Positions 45,103-54,180 of a DNA stretch of 64,000 bases are shown in pieces. The DNA is from Paracoccus methylarcula. Lineage in GTDB: Bacteria > Pseudomonadota > Alphaproteobacteria > Rhodobacterales > Rhodobacteraceae. The translations under genes were made by a program, and so were the position numbers. The notes beneath the pieces are model-generated. The model was not told the origin of the DNA. It ran no database searches and saw only the letters and a list, made by a program, of their open reading frames with translations. The stretch spans positions 1 through 64,000 of the forward strand of contig NZ_PXNQ02000007.1 in assembly GCF_003007735.2 (NCBI RefSeq), read 5' to 3'. How positions within the stretch are numbered: position 1 is the first letter of the stretch; the number at the start of each line of letters is the position of its first letter.

Positions 45103-45663
45103 TCAGGCGCCCCAGCTGCGAACCGGGCCGCAATCCATATGCACGAAATTCGAGCGCGTGTATTTGCCCACACCGCCCGCCCGGCAGGAGAGCGCCGCCG
45201 AGTACATCTGGTTGACCGAGCGCGATTTCAGCCGCAGATCCGCAGCCTTGCCGGACATGTGCAGCGAATTCCTGGCCACGCCAGAAGAGCGGCGGCGCAA
45301 CATCGCGTTGGTCTGCGGCGAACGGTAGCCCGACAGCATCATGTAAGGCTCATTGGTCTGCAACAGCCGATGCGAGGCCGCCGCGACATCGATGGCCCGC
45401 GGATCGATCCCGATCGCCGTTCCGGTCCGCCAGTCGCGCATGAAGATGTTGATTTCGTTGAGCGCCTCGCGGATATACTTGCCATCGACCCAGTAAACGG
45501 TATCGATGCTTTCGCCCGTGCGGCCATTATACATCCGGATACGCCGGATATCGCCCGATCCGCGCAGGAAGCCAAACGCGTTGGCCATCACCGGTGCCGC
45601 CGCAACAGTGGTCGCAGCAAACACGCCCAGTATCCCACGCCGGGAAAAAAGTTCCGTTGTCAT
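45103..45663 (-). CDS. DUF882 (YcbK-like) periplasmic peptidase, Tat-exported
   Basis: A 186-residue M15-related peptidoglycan hydrolase. The N-terminus has a twin-arginine signal, FSRRGILGVFAATTVAAAP, so it is probably exported folded. The zinc site is SLHMSGKAADLRL near residue 134 and FVHMDCGPVR near 172; MLSGYRSPQTNAMLRR precedes. It diverges from an L,D-transpeptidase gene, and such YcbK-YcbB pairing is common, pointing to joint cell-wall remodelling. Confidence 0.88.
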   Translation of the reverse strand: MTTELFSRRGILGVFAATTVAAAPVMANAFGFLRGSGDIRRIRMYNGRTGESIDTVYWVDGKYIREALNEINIFMRDWRTGTAIGIDPRAIDVAAASHRLLQTNEPYMMLSGYRSPQTNAMLRRRSSGVARNSLHMSGKAADLRLKSRSVNQMYSAALSCRAGGVGKYTRSNFVHMDCGPVRSWGA

Positions 45664-45960
45664 GTCAGATCGCCTGTCCTGCTTCGTTCTAGGCCGCGTT
45701 CTTGCGGCTTCTTGAGAGATATCCCCAGATGCTTAACAATATGTCAAAATTCCGTTGAGGTAGAAACCAATTTGTTCCTGCCGCGTTGAATAGCGCAAGA
45801 CATGGGCGGAATTTTGCCGATATTCGGGGTTGTTGCTCTTAGGTTGTGTATTGTGCTGATTTTGCAACTGGTCCGAAAGGATGTTGGTCGCATTGCATGG
45901 CAACCGATGGACCGCAGGCGGGGGCGATGGCAAAAATAGTAGATAATTGATGAGGTTTCG
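45664..45960. other. Divergent intergenic region between DUF882 and L,D-transpeptidase genes
   Basis: This 297-base gap is clearly more AT-rich than its flanks and must hold the start signals of both genes. I see no confident promoter pair, hairpin or small gene in it. Confidence 0.5.
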
Positions 45961-47574
45961 ATGCGGCGTTTTGAGTTCAAGGCCCTCGCGGTTTCGGTCA
46001 TGGCATTCGGCTTTGCGCATGGCGCGGCTGCGCAATCTCCTGCATTTCAGGGCGGGGCGGCGACCGTGGCGATGGCGCCACGCCTGCAATTCTCGCCCGA
46101 CGAGATGGCATTGGCGGAGGCGGTGGCGAGCCATCCGACCCTGGCGGCCTTCTATGGCGCGAACGGGCTGAAGCCGGTCTTCTCGGGGCCGGAGGGCGAA
46201 ACGCTCCGCAAGGCCCTGCGCGATACGATCTCTGCGATGCCCGCGCATGGCATTCCCGCATCGCGTTACCGTCCGCAGGCGCTTGCCGGGGCCGGTCAGG
46301 ATTTCGCGGCCGAGATGCTGCATGCCCGTATCCTTGCGCGGCTGATCCGCGATCTGACCGGCGGCATGATCGATCCCGCCGAGATCCCGGGTATTCACCG
46401 CGAAGTGACCCGGCCTCCGATCGCAAAGCTGATGGGCGAATTCTCGGCGCATGACGATCCTGTCGGGTTCCTGGCGGGGCTGGCGCCGCGGAACAGGACC
46501 TACAAGGCACTGCAGGCGGCCTTGCAGGAGCGCTCTGCCCTGACACCCTCCGCCGATCTGCCGAAGGCGCCCGAGGCGGTCTGGCGCGTGGGAATGCAGG
46601 GGGATGGTGTCCTGCCGCTGCGCCGGCGCCTGGCCAGCATCGGCTTCGATGCCGCCGCCACGGAGCCCCGGCTTTACGACGAGGCGCTGTCGCAAGCCGT
46701 CTCCCGCTACCAGGAGGCGGTCGGGCTGAGACCCGATGGCGTGGCCGGGCCGAACACGATCCGGCGGCTGAACTCCGACGGTGCGGATGCGCGGAACCGT
46801 GCTGTCCTTGTTGCGCTGGAACGGATGCGCTGGATGGGGGGCGAGGAACTGGAAGACCGGCTGGTCTGGGTCAATATCCCCGAATTCGCCGCCCGGATCA
46901 TGGAGAATGGCGAAGAGGTGTTCCGCACCCGCGTCGTCGTCGGCAAGACCGCATCGGATATGCAGACGCCGGAATTCTCGGACCAGATGGAATATGTGGT
47001 GGTCAATCCGCGCTGGAACGTGCCGCGCTCGATCACCGTCAAGGAATACCTGCCCAAGCTGAAGGCGAACCGCTACGCCGTCTCGCATCTCGATGTGGTG
47101 GACGGCAGGGGCAATGTCGTGCCGCGCGACAATATCGATTTCGCCCGCTACACGGCGGCGAATTTCCCCTATCGGATGCGCCAGAAACCCAGTGGCGACA
47201 ATGCCCTGGGGCTGGTGAAGTTCATTTTTCCGAATAACTGGAACATCTATCTGCACGATACGCCGACGAAATATCTCTTTGCCAAGCAGCAACGCGCCTA
47301 TTCGCATGGCTGTATCCGGATCGGCGATCCCTTCGACCTGGCCTATCAGCTCTTGTCCCGGCAGAGCAGCGATCCGCGTGGGGTATTCCACCGTGCCCTG
47401 GACAGCGGACGCGAGACATGGCTGCATCTGAAGCCGAACGTGTCGGTGCATCTGGTCTATTTCACCGCCTTCCCGGACGAGTCGGGGCAAATCCGCTATT
47501 TCGACGATATATATGGGCGTGACGCCGCGATCTGGACGCGGATGGAAAAGGCCGGTCTGGATTTGGGAGCGTGA
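45961..47574 (+). CDS. YcbB-type murein L,D-transpeptidase
   Basis: This enzyme forms 3-3 crosslinks in peptidoglycan. The 537-residue protein has a signal peptide (about 1-23), an N-terminal scaffold domain, and a peptidoglycan-binding part ([40 protein letters not shown]) near 220-262. The YkuD catalytic domain has [17 protein letters not shown] near 325 and the active-site cysteine in [16 protein letters not shown] near 446. The divergent DUF882 peptidase is the likely partner. Confidence 0.92.
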   Translation: MRRFEFKALAVSVMAFGFAHGAAAQSPAFQGGAATVAMAPRLQFSPDEMALAEAVASHPTLAAFYGANGLKPVFSGPEGETLRKALRDTISAMPAHGIPASRYRPQALAGAGQDFAAEMLHARILARLIRDLTGGMIDPAEIPGIHREVTRPPIAKLMGEFSAHDDPVGFLAGLAPRNRTYKALQAALQERSALTPSADLPKAPEAVWRVGMQGDGVLPLRRRLASIGFDAAATEPRLYDEALSQAVSRYQEAVGLRPDGVAGPNTIRRLNSDGADARNRAVLVALERMRWMGGEELEDRLVWVNIPEFAARIMENGEEVFRTRVVVGKTASDMQTPEFSDQMEYVVVNPRWNVPRSITVKEYLPKLKANRYAVSHLDVVDGRGNVVPRDNIDFARYTAANFPYRMRQKPSGDNALGLVKFIFPNNWNIYLHDTPTKYLFAKQQRAYSHGCIRIGDPFDLAYQLLSRQSSDPRGVFHRALDSGRETWLHLKPNVSVHLVYFTAFPDESGQIRYFDDIYGRDAAIWTRMEKAGLDLGA

Positions 47575-47605
47575 AGGGATTAAATCGCTCCCGAAAGGGT
47601 GCATC

Positions 47606-48706
47606 ATGTCAGTGACTATCGGTGAACTTGCGCGCGCATTGGATGCGCAGGCCTGGGGCGATCTGTCCCTGCCCGTGATCGGGGCGGCCGAGCCTTCCGG
47701 TGCGGGGCCTGTCGGGGCGGATGGCGGGGTGATCGCGCTGGCGATGGCGCCCAAATATGCCGAGACCCTGCAACCGGGCTGCATGGCGATCCTCGCCGAG
47801 GGGATGGATCCCCAGGATTACGGGCTGAAAGCCGCCATCTTTGCGCCGCGCCCGCGCCTGGTCATGGCCGGGCTGACCCGTGCCTTCGATCCCGGCCCCG
47901 ACATCGCGCCGGGCATCCATCCGACCGCCGTGATCGCGGATAGCGCCGAGATCGGCGAGGGGGGCGCGATTGGCCCGTTCGTGGTGATCGGTGAAGATGT
48001 GCGGATCGGGCCGGGGGCCCGGATCGGGGCGCATGTCTCGATCGGGCGGGGCTCCCGGCTTGGCGCCGATGCGCTGATCCATCCCGGCGCACGGATCGCC
48101 CATGGCGTGACTGCGGGCGACCGCTTGATCGTCCAGCCCGGCGCATCCGTGGGCGGCGACGGTTTCTCCTTCGTGACACCCGAGGAATCCGGGATCGAGG
48201 AGATTCGCCGCACGCTCGGTTCGCGGGAGGGGATCAAGCAGCAGCACTGGACCCGCATCCATTCGCTTGGCGGGGTCGAGATCGGTGACGATGTCGAGAT
48301 CGGCGCGAATGCCACCATCGATCGCGGCACCATTCGCGCCACCCGGATCGGCTCGGGCACCAAGATCGACAGCCTTGTGCAGATCGGCCACAATGTCGTC
48401 ATCGGAGAGGATTGCCTGCTCTGCGGCCTGGTCGGCGTGGCCGGATCCTCGAAGATCGGCAACCGGGTGGTGCTGGCGGGGCAGGTCGGCGTCTCGGACA
48501 ATATCGAGATCGGCGATGACGTTATCGCGGGCGGGGCGAGCAAGATATTCACCCGCGTGCCCGCGGGGCGGGTGATCCTTGGTCATCCGGCGGTGAAGAT
48601 GGAAACCCAGATGGAAATCCAGAAGGCAACCCGCCGTTTACCACGGCTTGCAAGCCAAGTTGCAAAGCTTCAAGAAACCGTTACACGCCTGTTGGAAAAG
48701 GGATGA
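47606..48706 (+). CDS. lpxD: UDP-3-O-acylglucosamine N-acyltransferase
   Basis: LpxD adds the second 3-hydroxyacyl chain in lipid A synthesis. The 366-residue protein has an N-terminal uridine-binding domain, then a left-handed beta-helix of hexapeptide repeats from [17 protein letters not shown] on. The catalytic histidine is in [18 protein letters not shown] near residue 259. It ends in a helix ([19 protein letters not shown]). ATG 47606 is chosen because the earlier frame overlaps the transpeptidase. The genes usually found with it (lpxA, lpxB, fabZ) are not here. Confidence 0.94.
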   Translation: MSVTIGELARALDAQAWGDLSLPVIGAAEPSGAGPVGADGGVIALAMAPKYAETLQPGCMAILAEGMDPQDYGLKAAIFAPRPRLVMAGLTRAFDPGPDIAPGIHPTAVIADSAEIGEGGAIGPFVVIGEDVRIGPGARIGAHVSIGRGSRLGADALIHPGARIAHGVTAGDRLIVQPGASVGGDGFSFVTPEESGIEEIRRTLGSREGIKQQHWTRIHSLGGVEIGDDVEIGANATIDRGTIRATRIGSGTKIDSLVQIGHNVVIGEDCLLCGLVGVAGSSKIGNRVVLAGQVGVSDNIEIGDDVIAGGASKIFTRVPAGRVILGHPAVKMETQMEIQKATRRLPRLASQVAKLQETVTRLLEKG

Positions 48707-48718
48707 ACAGGAGGCCGT

Positions 48719-48985
48719 ATGACTGACACCGTAAAATCCCGAATCAAGAACATCATTGCCGAACAGGCGATGCTCGAACCCGACCAGGTAAGCGATGAGG
48801 CGACCCCGGAAGAGCTTGGCATCGACAGCCTTGGCCTGGTCGAATCGATCTTCGCGCTGGAAGAGGAATTCGACATCACCATTCCCTTCAATGCCAATGA
48901 ACCCGAGAAGTCGGATTTCGACATCTCGAACATGGGCACGATCATCGCCGCAGTCGAGCGGCTGGTGGCGGAAAAGGCTGCATGA
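48719..48985 (+). CDS. Acyl carrier protein, specialised (AcpXL-like)
   Basis: An 88-residue carrier. The phosphopantetheine serine is in LGIDSLGLVESIFALEEEFD near residue 38, followed by ISNMGTIIAAVERLV. It differs from the main fatty-acid AcpP in length and in its lysine-rich C-terminus. Its place between lpxD and a ketoacyl synthase resembles the rhizobial acpXL locus, where such a carrier supplies very long acyl chains to lipid A. That function here is inferred. Confidence 0.8.
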   Translation: MTDTVKSRIKNIIAEQAMLEPDQVSDEATPEELGIDSLGLVESIFALEEEFDITIPFNANEPEKSDFDISNMGTIIAAVERLVAEKAA

Positions 48986-50271
48986 GTGCGGAAAAGACCG
49001 GCAAGAAAAAGGCCGAGCCCACGAAATCCGCAATGCCTTTCAATCCATTGACGCGTGACGGTCAGCGCCGGGTGGTGATCACCGGGGCGGGCACGATCAA
49101 TGCGCTTGGCCATGATGTCGCATCGACCCTTGAGGCCTTCCGCGAGGGGCGCTGCGGCATCACCCGGCTGGATTTCCGCGATGTGGACCGGCTGTCGATC
49201 CAGATCGGCGCGCAGATCCACGATTGGCAGCCCGAGAGTTATTTCAACCGCCAGCAAATCCTGCTCTATGACAAGTTCACCCAGTTCACCCTGCTGGCGG
49301 CCAAGCAGGCGGTCGCACAGGCGGGGCTGAATTTCCAGGGCAAGCTGGGGCTGCGCGCGGGCGTGGTGCTTGGTACCGCCGGGGGCGGGCTGAACACCTG
49401 GGACGACAATTACCGCGCCGTCTATGAAGAGGGCAAGAACCGCGTTCATCCCTTCGTCGTTCCCAAGCTGATGAACAATGCCGCCGCCAGCCATGTCTCG
49501 ATGGAATTCGGGCTGCGCGGCCCGTCCTTTACCGTCGCCACGGCCTGCGCCAGCTCCAATCACGCGATGGGGCTGGCCTTCCAGATGATCCGCTCGGGCG
49601 GGGCGCAGGTGATGCTGACCGGCGGGTCCGAGGCGATGCTGTGCTTTGGCGGCGTCAAGGCATGGGAAGGGCTGCGGGTCATGTCCAGGGATGCCTGCCG
49701 CCCGTTCAGCGCCAATCGCAACGGCATGGTGCAGGGCGAGGGGGCCGGGGTGTTCGTGTTCGAGGATTACGAAGCCGCCCGCTCCCGTGGTGCCGATATC
49801 CTGGCCGAGGTGGTCGGTTTCGCGATGTCCTCGGATGCGCAGGACATCGTCATGCCCTCGGCCCAGGGGGCGGAGCGCGCGATCCGCGGGGCGTTACAGG
49901 ATGGCGGGCTGAATCCCGAGCAGATCGGCTATATCAACGCGCATGGCACCGGCACGGCCGCGAATGACAAGACCGAATGCGCCGCCGTCGCCCATGCTTT
50001 CGGCCATCATGCCGACCGGCTGATGATGTCATCGACCAAATCCATGCATGGTCACCTGATCGGCGGGACCGGCGCGGTGGAGCTGCTGGCCTGTATCATG
50101 GCGCTGCGCGACGGGGTCATCGCACCGACCATCGGCTACCAGGAAGCCGATCCCGAATGCGCGCTGGACGTGGTGCCGAACGAGGCGCGCGAGGCGCAGG
50201 TCGATGCGGTCCTGTCCAATGCCTTTGCCTTTGGCGGGCTGAACGCGGTGATCGCGCTGCAGCGCGTCTGA
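48982..50271 (+). CDS. Beta-ketoacyl-ACP synthase family protein (FabF-like)
   Basis: A 429-residue condensing enzyme. The N-terminal extension (about 30 residues, Lys-rich) precedes RRVVITGAGTINALGHDV. The catalytic triad is visible: Cys in VATACASSNHAMGLAF near residue 190, His in NAHGTGTAANDKTE near 330, and His in STKSMHGHLIGGTGAVELLA near 365. It overlaps the acp gene by four bases, so the two probably act as a dedicated elongation unit for lipid A or another special lipid. Confidence 0.88.
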   Translation: MSAEKTGKKKAEPTKSAMPFNPLTRDGQRRVVITGAGTINALGHDVASTLEAFREGRCGITRLDFRDVDRLSIQIGAQIHDWQPESYFNRQQILLYDKFTQFTLLAAKQAVAQAGLNFQGKLGLRAGVVLGTAGGGLNTWDDNYRAVYEEGKNRVHPFVVPKLMNNAAASHVSMEFGLRGPSFTVATACASSNHAMGLAFQMIRSGGAQVMLTGGSEAMLCFGGVKAWEGLRVMSRDACRPFSANRNGMVQGEGAGVFVFEDYEAARSRGADILAEVVGFAMSSDAQDIVMPSAQGAERAIRGALQDGGLNPEQIGYINAHGTGTAANDKTECAAVAHAFGHHADRLMMSSTKSMHGHLIGGTGAVELLACIMALRDGVIAPTIGYQEADPECALDVVPNEAREAQVDAVLSNAFAFGGLNAVIALQRV

Positions 50272-50294
50272 AATTCCGGATATTCCCGGCAAGA

Positions 50295-50326
50295 AAGAAC
50301 CGCGCCAGGGGGCTGGCGCGGTTCTT
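50295..50326 (+). terminator. Strong terminator after the lpxD-acp-fabF operon
   Basis: A 13-bp perfect stem, AAGAACCGCGCCA/TGGCGCGGTTCTT, with a 6-base loop is followed by CATTTT. It lies between convergent transcripts and could also stop the minus-strand IalB message coming from the right. Confidence 0.85.
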
Positions 50327-50352
50327 CATTTTCCGGACCGTCGAGGCCGCGA

Positions 50353-51328
50353 TTATTCCGCCGGGGCTTCTTCGCCGGCTTCCGCTTGGGCCTTGGCGGC
50401 TGCCTGGGCTTCTGCCGCGAGCGTGGACATCTCGTCGAATGCGGCGGTGAATCCGGCAAGCGACAGGTCGAGATTGACCGGCTTCTCGGGATCGGCCCCG
50501 AAGCAGGAGCGCGACGGTGGCCTTGGCGCCACCCTTCAGTTCGCCCAGCTCGGCCTTGGTAAAGCCCAAGCGGGACACGCAGCCGACCGGGGCGCAGAAG
50601 CTGAACGGATAGCCGCGCATCTCGCCATTGTCGATCGCAAGGCTCAGGCCCCGGGTCAGGTCGGTTTCCAGCGGAACCACCATGGTGGCGCCAGCCGCCA
50701 CTTCCCCGTTGTTCAGCGGGATCAGCGTCATTTCGGCGACCGAGTTGCCTTCACCATCCTTCAGGAGCTGATACAGCTCGCAGGGATCGATTCCCTCTTC
50801 GGTCTTGATGCAGCGGATCGTCCAGTCCTTATGCGTGGACTTGGCGTAATAGGCGCCGGTTTTCGGTTCATCCGATTCTTCCGCCGTCGCCTCTGCCGCC
50901 GCATCCGCGTCGGCTGCCGGAGCGGCATCCCCGGTTTCGGCAGCTTCCTCCGCTTCTGCGGGCGCGGCCTCGTCCGTAGCCTCTGGTGCAGCCTCGTCCG
51001 TCGCAGCCGCATCTTCGGATGCCTCCGGGGCGTCGGAAGCCGATTCGCCGGTTTCGGCTTCGGCGCTTTCCTCGGCCGCGCTTTCCTCTGCGTCTGTCAC
51101 CGCATTCGCGGCGTCATCGATCGCGGCCCCGGCCTCTGCTGCCGCATCCCCGACCGCATCGGCCAGCCCCTCTGCCTGGGCGGCCGCCCCTTCCGCCTCT
51201 GCGGGCAGCTGGACAGCGCCGTCGCCGGCCGCTGCGTCTGCCTCGGACGTTGCCGCGTCCTGCGCGAAGGCGGGGGCGGCGATGACAGCCAGTGCTGCCA
51301 GAAGCGAATGCGAAGGTTTAATGGACAT
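50353..51328 (-). pseudogene. IalB-like invasion-associated protein with a frameshift near the C-terminus
   Basis: The protein starts MSIKPSHSLLAALAVIAAPA, a signal peptide. Then come about 120 residues made mostly of Ala, Glu and Asp, and the IalB domain (HKDWTIRCIKTEEGIDPCEL through CAPVGCVSRLGFTKAEL). After KATVALL the frame changes: the next frame continues FGADPEKPVNLDLSLAGFTA and ends TAA at 50353. One extra base near 50499-50506 explains it. Uncorrected, translation runs on into antisense fabF sequence. IalB proteins are periplasmic and linked to host-cell entry in Bartonella; here the role is unknown. Confidence 0.75.
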
Positions 51329-51525
51329 CGTCGTTTCTTCCCTTTGCTCGATGCTTTGCAATCGCCTAACACGTCTTTGAAGGCTTGTCAGTGCGGAAGA
51401 ATACACAGGGCTTCACCATGGCTTGACCTCCCCCAGCCAAAGGCATGATCCTGCATTGCCGGGGGCAGGCGGCACCGCGATATTGCCGGTCGGCCCATTA
51501 TGCGGAAAAGTGAACGTTAAGACTG

Positions 51526-51640
51526 TTGACGTATCACGGGCGCGCGACTAGCGTGCACGCAATGATGACCGGCCAGTCCGGCAGGGAGACAGCGTTATAT
51601 ACGCGCGGGGCCATGACTTTGTCATGGCCTCTTTTAATTT
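51526..51640 (+). ncRNA. Candidate small RNA with its own promoter and terminator
   Basis: TTGACG (51526-51531), 17 bases, TAGCGT (51549-51554) forms a promoter whose -10 region matches the lgt promoter. About 50 bases further, a 9-bp stem GGCCATGAC-TTT-GTCATGGCC (51609-51629) is followed by TCTTTTAATTT, a textbook terminator. The predicted transcript is about 75-80 nt, and no plus-strand gene follows. A short frame starts at ATG 51562 but reads through the terminator, so a peptide is less likely. Confidence 0.5.
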
Positions 51641-51662
51641 CGGCTGCATTCTTTCCGGATGA

Positions 51663-51772
51663 GGCGGCTTTCGTGCCGCCCGTAACGGTTCGCCCACTCA
51701 CGATACCCGTGACGGCTCGGCCCGCCCGCAAGGCCGGGATCGAGCGGGGTGGCGGCTCCTGTCCGGAGCCGC
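51663..51772. other. Hairpin-rich gap beyond the carnitine operon
   Basis: Two stems lie here: GGCGGC/GCCGCC at 51663-51680 and GCGGCTCC/GGAGCCGC at 51752-51772. The second lies about 50 bases past the carnitine-dehydrogenase stop on the minus strand and may end that message, though no T-run follows. No gene is evident between 51640 and 51822. Confidence 0.4.
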
Positions 51773-51822
51773 AAGGCGGGCCTTTGGCGGCATCCACCGC
51801 AATTGCCCGATGAAAAGGCGGA

Positions 51823-53244
51823 TCAGTTCCGTTGCCCGACCGCGCCGCCGCAGCCTTCGGCCGGATGCGCTGCATGTGCCCCGGCCAATTCCGCCAGGGC
51901 TTCGGCCACGGCGGGATCCGGCGGGCAGCTACGGCGCGTGGTCAGGTCGGTATGCAGAAGCAGGGTTTCGATACTGGCCGCCAGGCTCCCGTCGGGCTTC
52001 AGGATCCGGTGGAACAGGTGCATCTTCTTGCCCGCGGCAGAGATCACCTGCGTGGTGACCGTCAGGGTCTCGTCGCGATGCACCTCGTCAAGATAGCGGA
52101 TGCGGCTGTCCACGGTGAAGAAGCTCTTGCCCGAGGCGATATAGGCCTCATCGGCCCCGACGAGTTTCATCAACCCGTCCGTCGCCCCCGTGCCAAGCTC
52201 CAGATAGGCGGCCTCGTTCACATGGCCGTTATAGTCGGTCCATGTCGCCGGAACGACCCGGCGGGCGGTGACGGGCAGGCCGTCGATCTCGCCGCCCGAG
52301 GGCAGCGCCGCCTCGTGTTTCAGGATCACCCCTCCGGCGCCGCTGCCGGTCTGGCGCAGGCTGCGGAGGATGCCGACCAGGTTGTCGTCGCGCAGGCGTT
52401 CAAGCTCGCGGACCGGCATGGCGCCGGATTGCTCGTCGGACTGGCTGCTGATGGTCGAGACAAGTTCACCGTCCAGTTCCGGCACATCGACGAGCCGGCT
52501 CCAGGGCCATTTCAGTGCCGGGCCGAATTGCGCGAGGAAATGAGCCATTCCGGCCTCGCCCCCGGCAATGCGATAGGTCTCGAACAGGCCCATCTGCGCC
52601 CAACGCAGGCCAAAGCTCATTCGGATCGCGTCGTCGATTTCCCCGGTTGTCGCGATGCCGTCCTTCAGCATCCACAGGGCCTCCCGCCAGACGGCCTCCA
52701 GGAAGCGGTTAGCGATGAAGGCGTCGATTTCCTTGCGCAGGACCAGGGGAAACATGCCAAGCCCGGTCATCACGCCTGCCGCCTGCTCGCAAAGAGCGGC
52801 CTCGCCCGAGATCTCGACCAGCGGCAGCAGATAGACCGGGTTGAACGGATGGACCACCGCCACCGGCACGCCGCAGGCCGACAGGTCGCTGGCCTTGAAA
52901 CCCGATGTCGAAGAGCCGATGAAACCGCCCGCGTCCAGGGAAGCCGCGATCTCCGCATAGACCGCGTGCTTGACGGGCAGGCGTTCGGACACGCTTTCCT
53001 GCACCCATTGCGCGCCGGACACCGCCTCGGCGATGCTGTCGCAGAAAACCAGCCGCCCCTCGGCAGGCAGGGCGCGGTCATAGATGGCGGGCAGGGCGCG
53101 GCGGGCATTGTCCAGCACCTCGCCGATCCGGCGCGGGGTTTCGGGGGCAGGATCGAAAACCGCGACGTCCCACCCGTTCAGCATGAACCGTGCGGCCCAT
53201 CCGCCGCCGATCACACCGCCGCCGATGATGGCCGCGCGGCTCAT
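51823..53244 (-). CDS. lcdH: L-carnitine dehydrogenase fused to a betainyl-CoA thioesterase domain
   Basis: A 473-residue two-domain protein. The first 320 residues are a 3-hydroxyacyl-CoA-dehydrogenase-like NAD enzyme: AIIGGGVIGGGWAARFMLNG at the start, SSTSGFKASDL near 110, HPFNPVYLLPLVEI near 133. The last 150 residues form a hotdog thioesterase (TWTDYNGHVNEAAYLELG near 343). Fusions of this type oxidise L-carnitine to 3-dehydrocarnitine and hydrolyse betainyl-CoA to glycine betaine. BKACE upstream, overlapping by four bases, supplies the step between. Confidence 0.88.
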   Translation of the reverse strand: MSRAAIIGGGVIGGGWAARFMLNGWDVAVFDPAPETPRRIGEVLDNARRALPAIYDRALPAEGRLVFCDSIAEAVSGAQWVQESVSERLPVKHAVYAEIAASLDAGGFIGSSTSGFKASDLSACGVPVAVVHPFNPVYLLPLVEISGEAALCEQAAGVMTGLGMFPLVLRKEIDAFIANRFLEAVWREALWMLKDGIATTGEIDDAIRMSFGLRWAQMGLFETYRIAGGEAGMAHFLAQFGPALKWPWSRLVDVPELDGELVSTISSQSDEQSGAMPVRELERLRDDNLVGILRSLRQTGSGAGGVILKHEAALPSGGEIDGLPVTARRVVPATWTDYNGHVNEAAYLELGTGATDGLMKLVGADEAYIASGKSFFTVDSRIRYLDEVHRDETLTVTTQVISAAGKKMHLFHRILKPDGSLAASIETLLLHTDLTTRRSCPPDPAVAEALAELAGAHAAHPAEGCGGAVGQRN

Positions 53245-54164
53245 GCTGGACCCCCGGCAGGAGATTGCCTGGTCAGGCCCAGCTGCTCGCGGACCTCTGC
53301 CGGACCCATGACATTGGCGCCGAGATTCTCAAGCAGCGTCACCGCCTTCTCGACAAGCTGGGCATTGGTGGCCAGCACGCCCTTGCGCAGATACAGGTTA
53401 TCCTCCAGCCCGACGCGGACATTGCCGCCGGCCAGGGCGGCGGCGGCCACATAGGGCATCTGGTCGCGGCCAAGGCTGAAGCCCGACCAGTGCCAGCCCT
53501 GCGGTATGTTGTTCACCATCGCCATGAAGGTGTTCAGATCGTTCGGCGCGCCCCACGGAATACCCATGCAAAGCTGGACCAGCGCGGGGGAATCGAGCAC
53601 GCCTTCCTCGACCAGTTGCCGGGCGAACCAGAGATGGCCGGTGTCGAATGCCTCGATCTCGGGTTTCACGCCCAGTTCGGACATCGTCCGGCCGGTGGCG
53701 CGCAGCATGCCCGTCGTGTTGGTCATGACGTATTCGCCATCGCCGAAATTCATCGAACCGCAATCCAGCGTGCAGATCTCGGGCAGGCATTCGCGGATAT
53801 GGATCATCCGTTCGCTCGCACCGGCCATGTCGGTATTCGCCTCGTCCAGCCGCAGCGGGGTTTCCGGATCGCCAAAACTCATGTCGCCGCCGATCCCGGC
53901 GGTCAGGTTCAGCACCACATCCACATCGGCAGAGCGGATCCGGTCGGTCAGTTCGCGGTAATATTCGGGCTTGCGCGACGGTGCGCCGGTCTCGGGATCG
54001 CGGACATGGCAATGCACGATTGCCGCGCCAGCCTTGGCCGCATCGATGGCGGCATCGGCGATGTCCCTGGGCGAGCGCGGGACATGCGGGCTCTTGTCCT
54101 GGGTTGCGCCAGCGCCGGTGATGGCGGCGGTGATAAAGACATTCCGGTTCATCTGCAGGGGCAT
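53241..54164 (-). CDS. BKACE-family beta-keto acid cleavage enzyme, probable 3-dehydrocarnitine:acetyl-CoA lyase
   Basis: A 307-residue zinc TIM barrel of the DUF849/BKACE family. It would join 3-dehydrocarnitine with acetyl-CoA and release betainyl-CoA plus acetoacetate. Motifs seen are FITAAITGAGATQDKSPHVP near residue 9, the zinc ligands in AAIVHCHVRDPETGAPS near 44, and NLTAGIGGDMSFG near 87. The substrate is assigned from its overlap with the carnitine dehydrogenase-thioesterase gene. A 3-keto-5-aminohexanoate role would need lysine-fermentation genes, which are absent. Confidence 0.88.
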   Translation of the reverse strand: MPLQMNRNVFITAAITGAGATQDKSPHVPRSPRDIADAAIDAAKAGAAIVHCHVRDPETGAPSRKPEYYRELTDRIRSADVDVVLNLTAGIGGDMSFGDPETPLRLDEANTDMAGASERMIHIRECLPEICTLDCGSMNFGDGEYVMTNTTGMLRATGRTMSELGVKPEIEAFDTGHLWFARQLVEEGVLDSPALVQLCMGIPWGAPNDLNTFMAMVNNIPQGWHWSGFSLGRDQMPYVAAAALAGGNVRVGLEDNLYLRKGVLATNAQLVEKAVTLLENLGANVMGPAEVREQLGLTRQSPAGGPA

Positions 54165-54180
54165 GACGGCTCCTTTCCTG

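Noticed and set aside
45733..47784. A 683-codon antisense frame over the L,D-transpeptidase gene
   Set aside because: It is a shadow of the transpeptidase with no motif of its own.
51561..51813. Possible small protein starting at ATG 51562
   Set aside because: The frame runs through a strong terminator and several hairpins and has no recognisable domain; the small-RNA reading explains the structure better.
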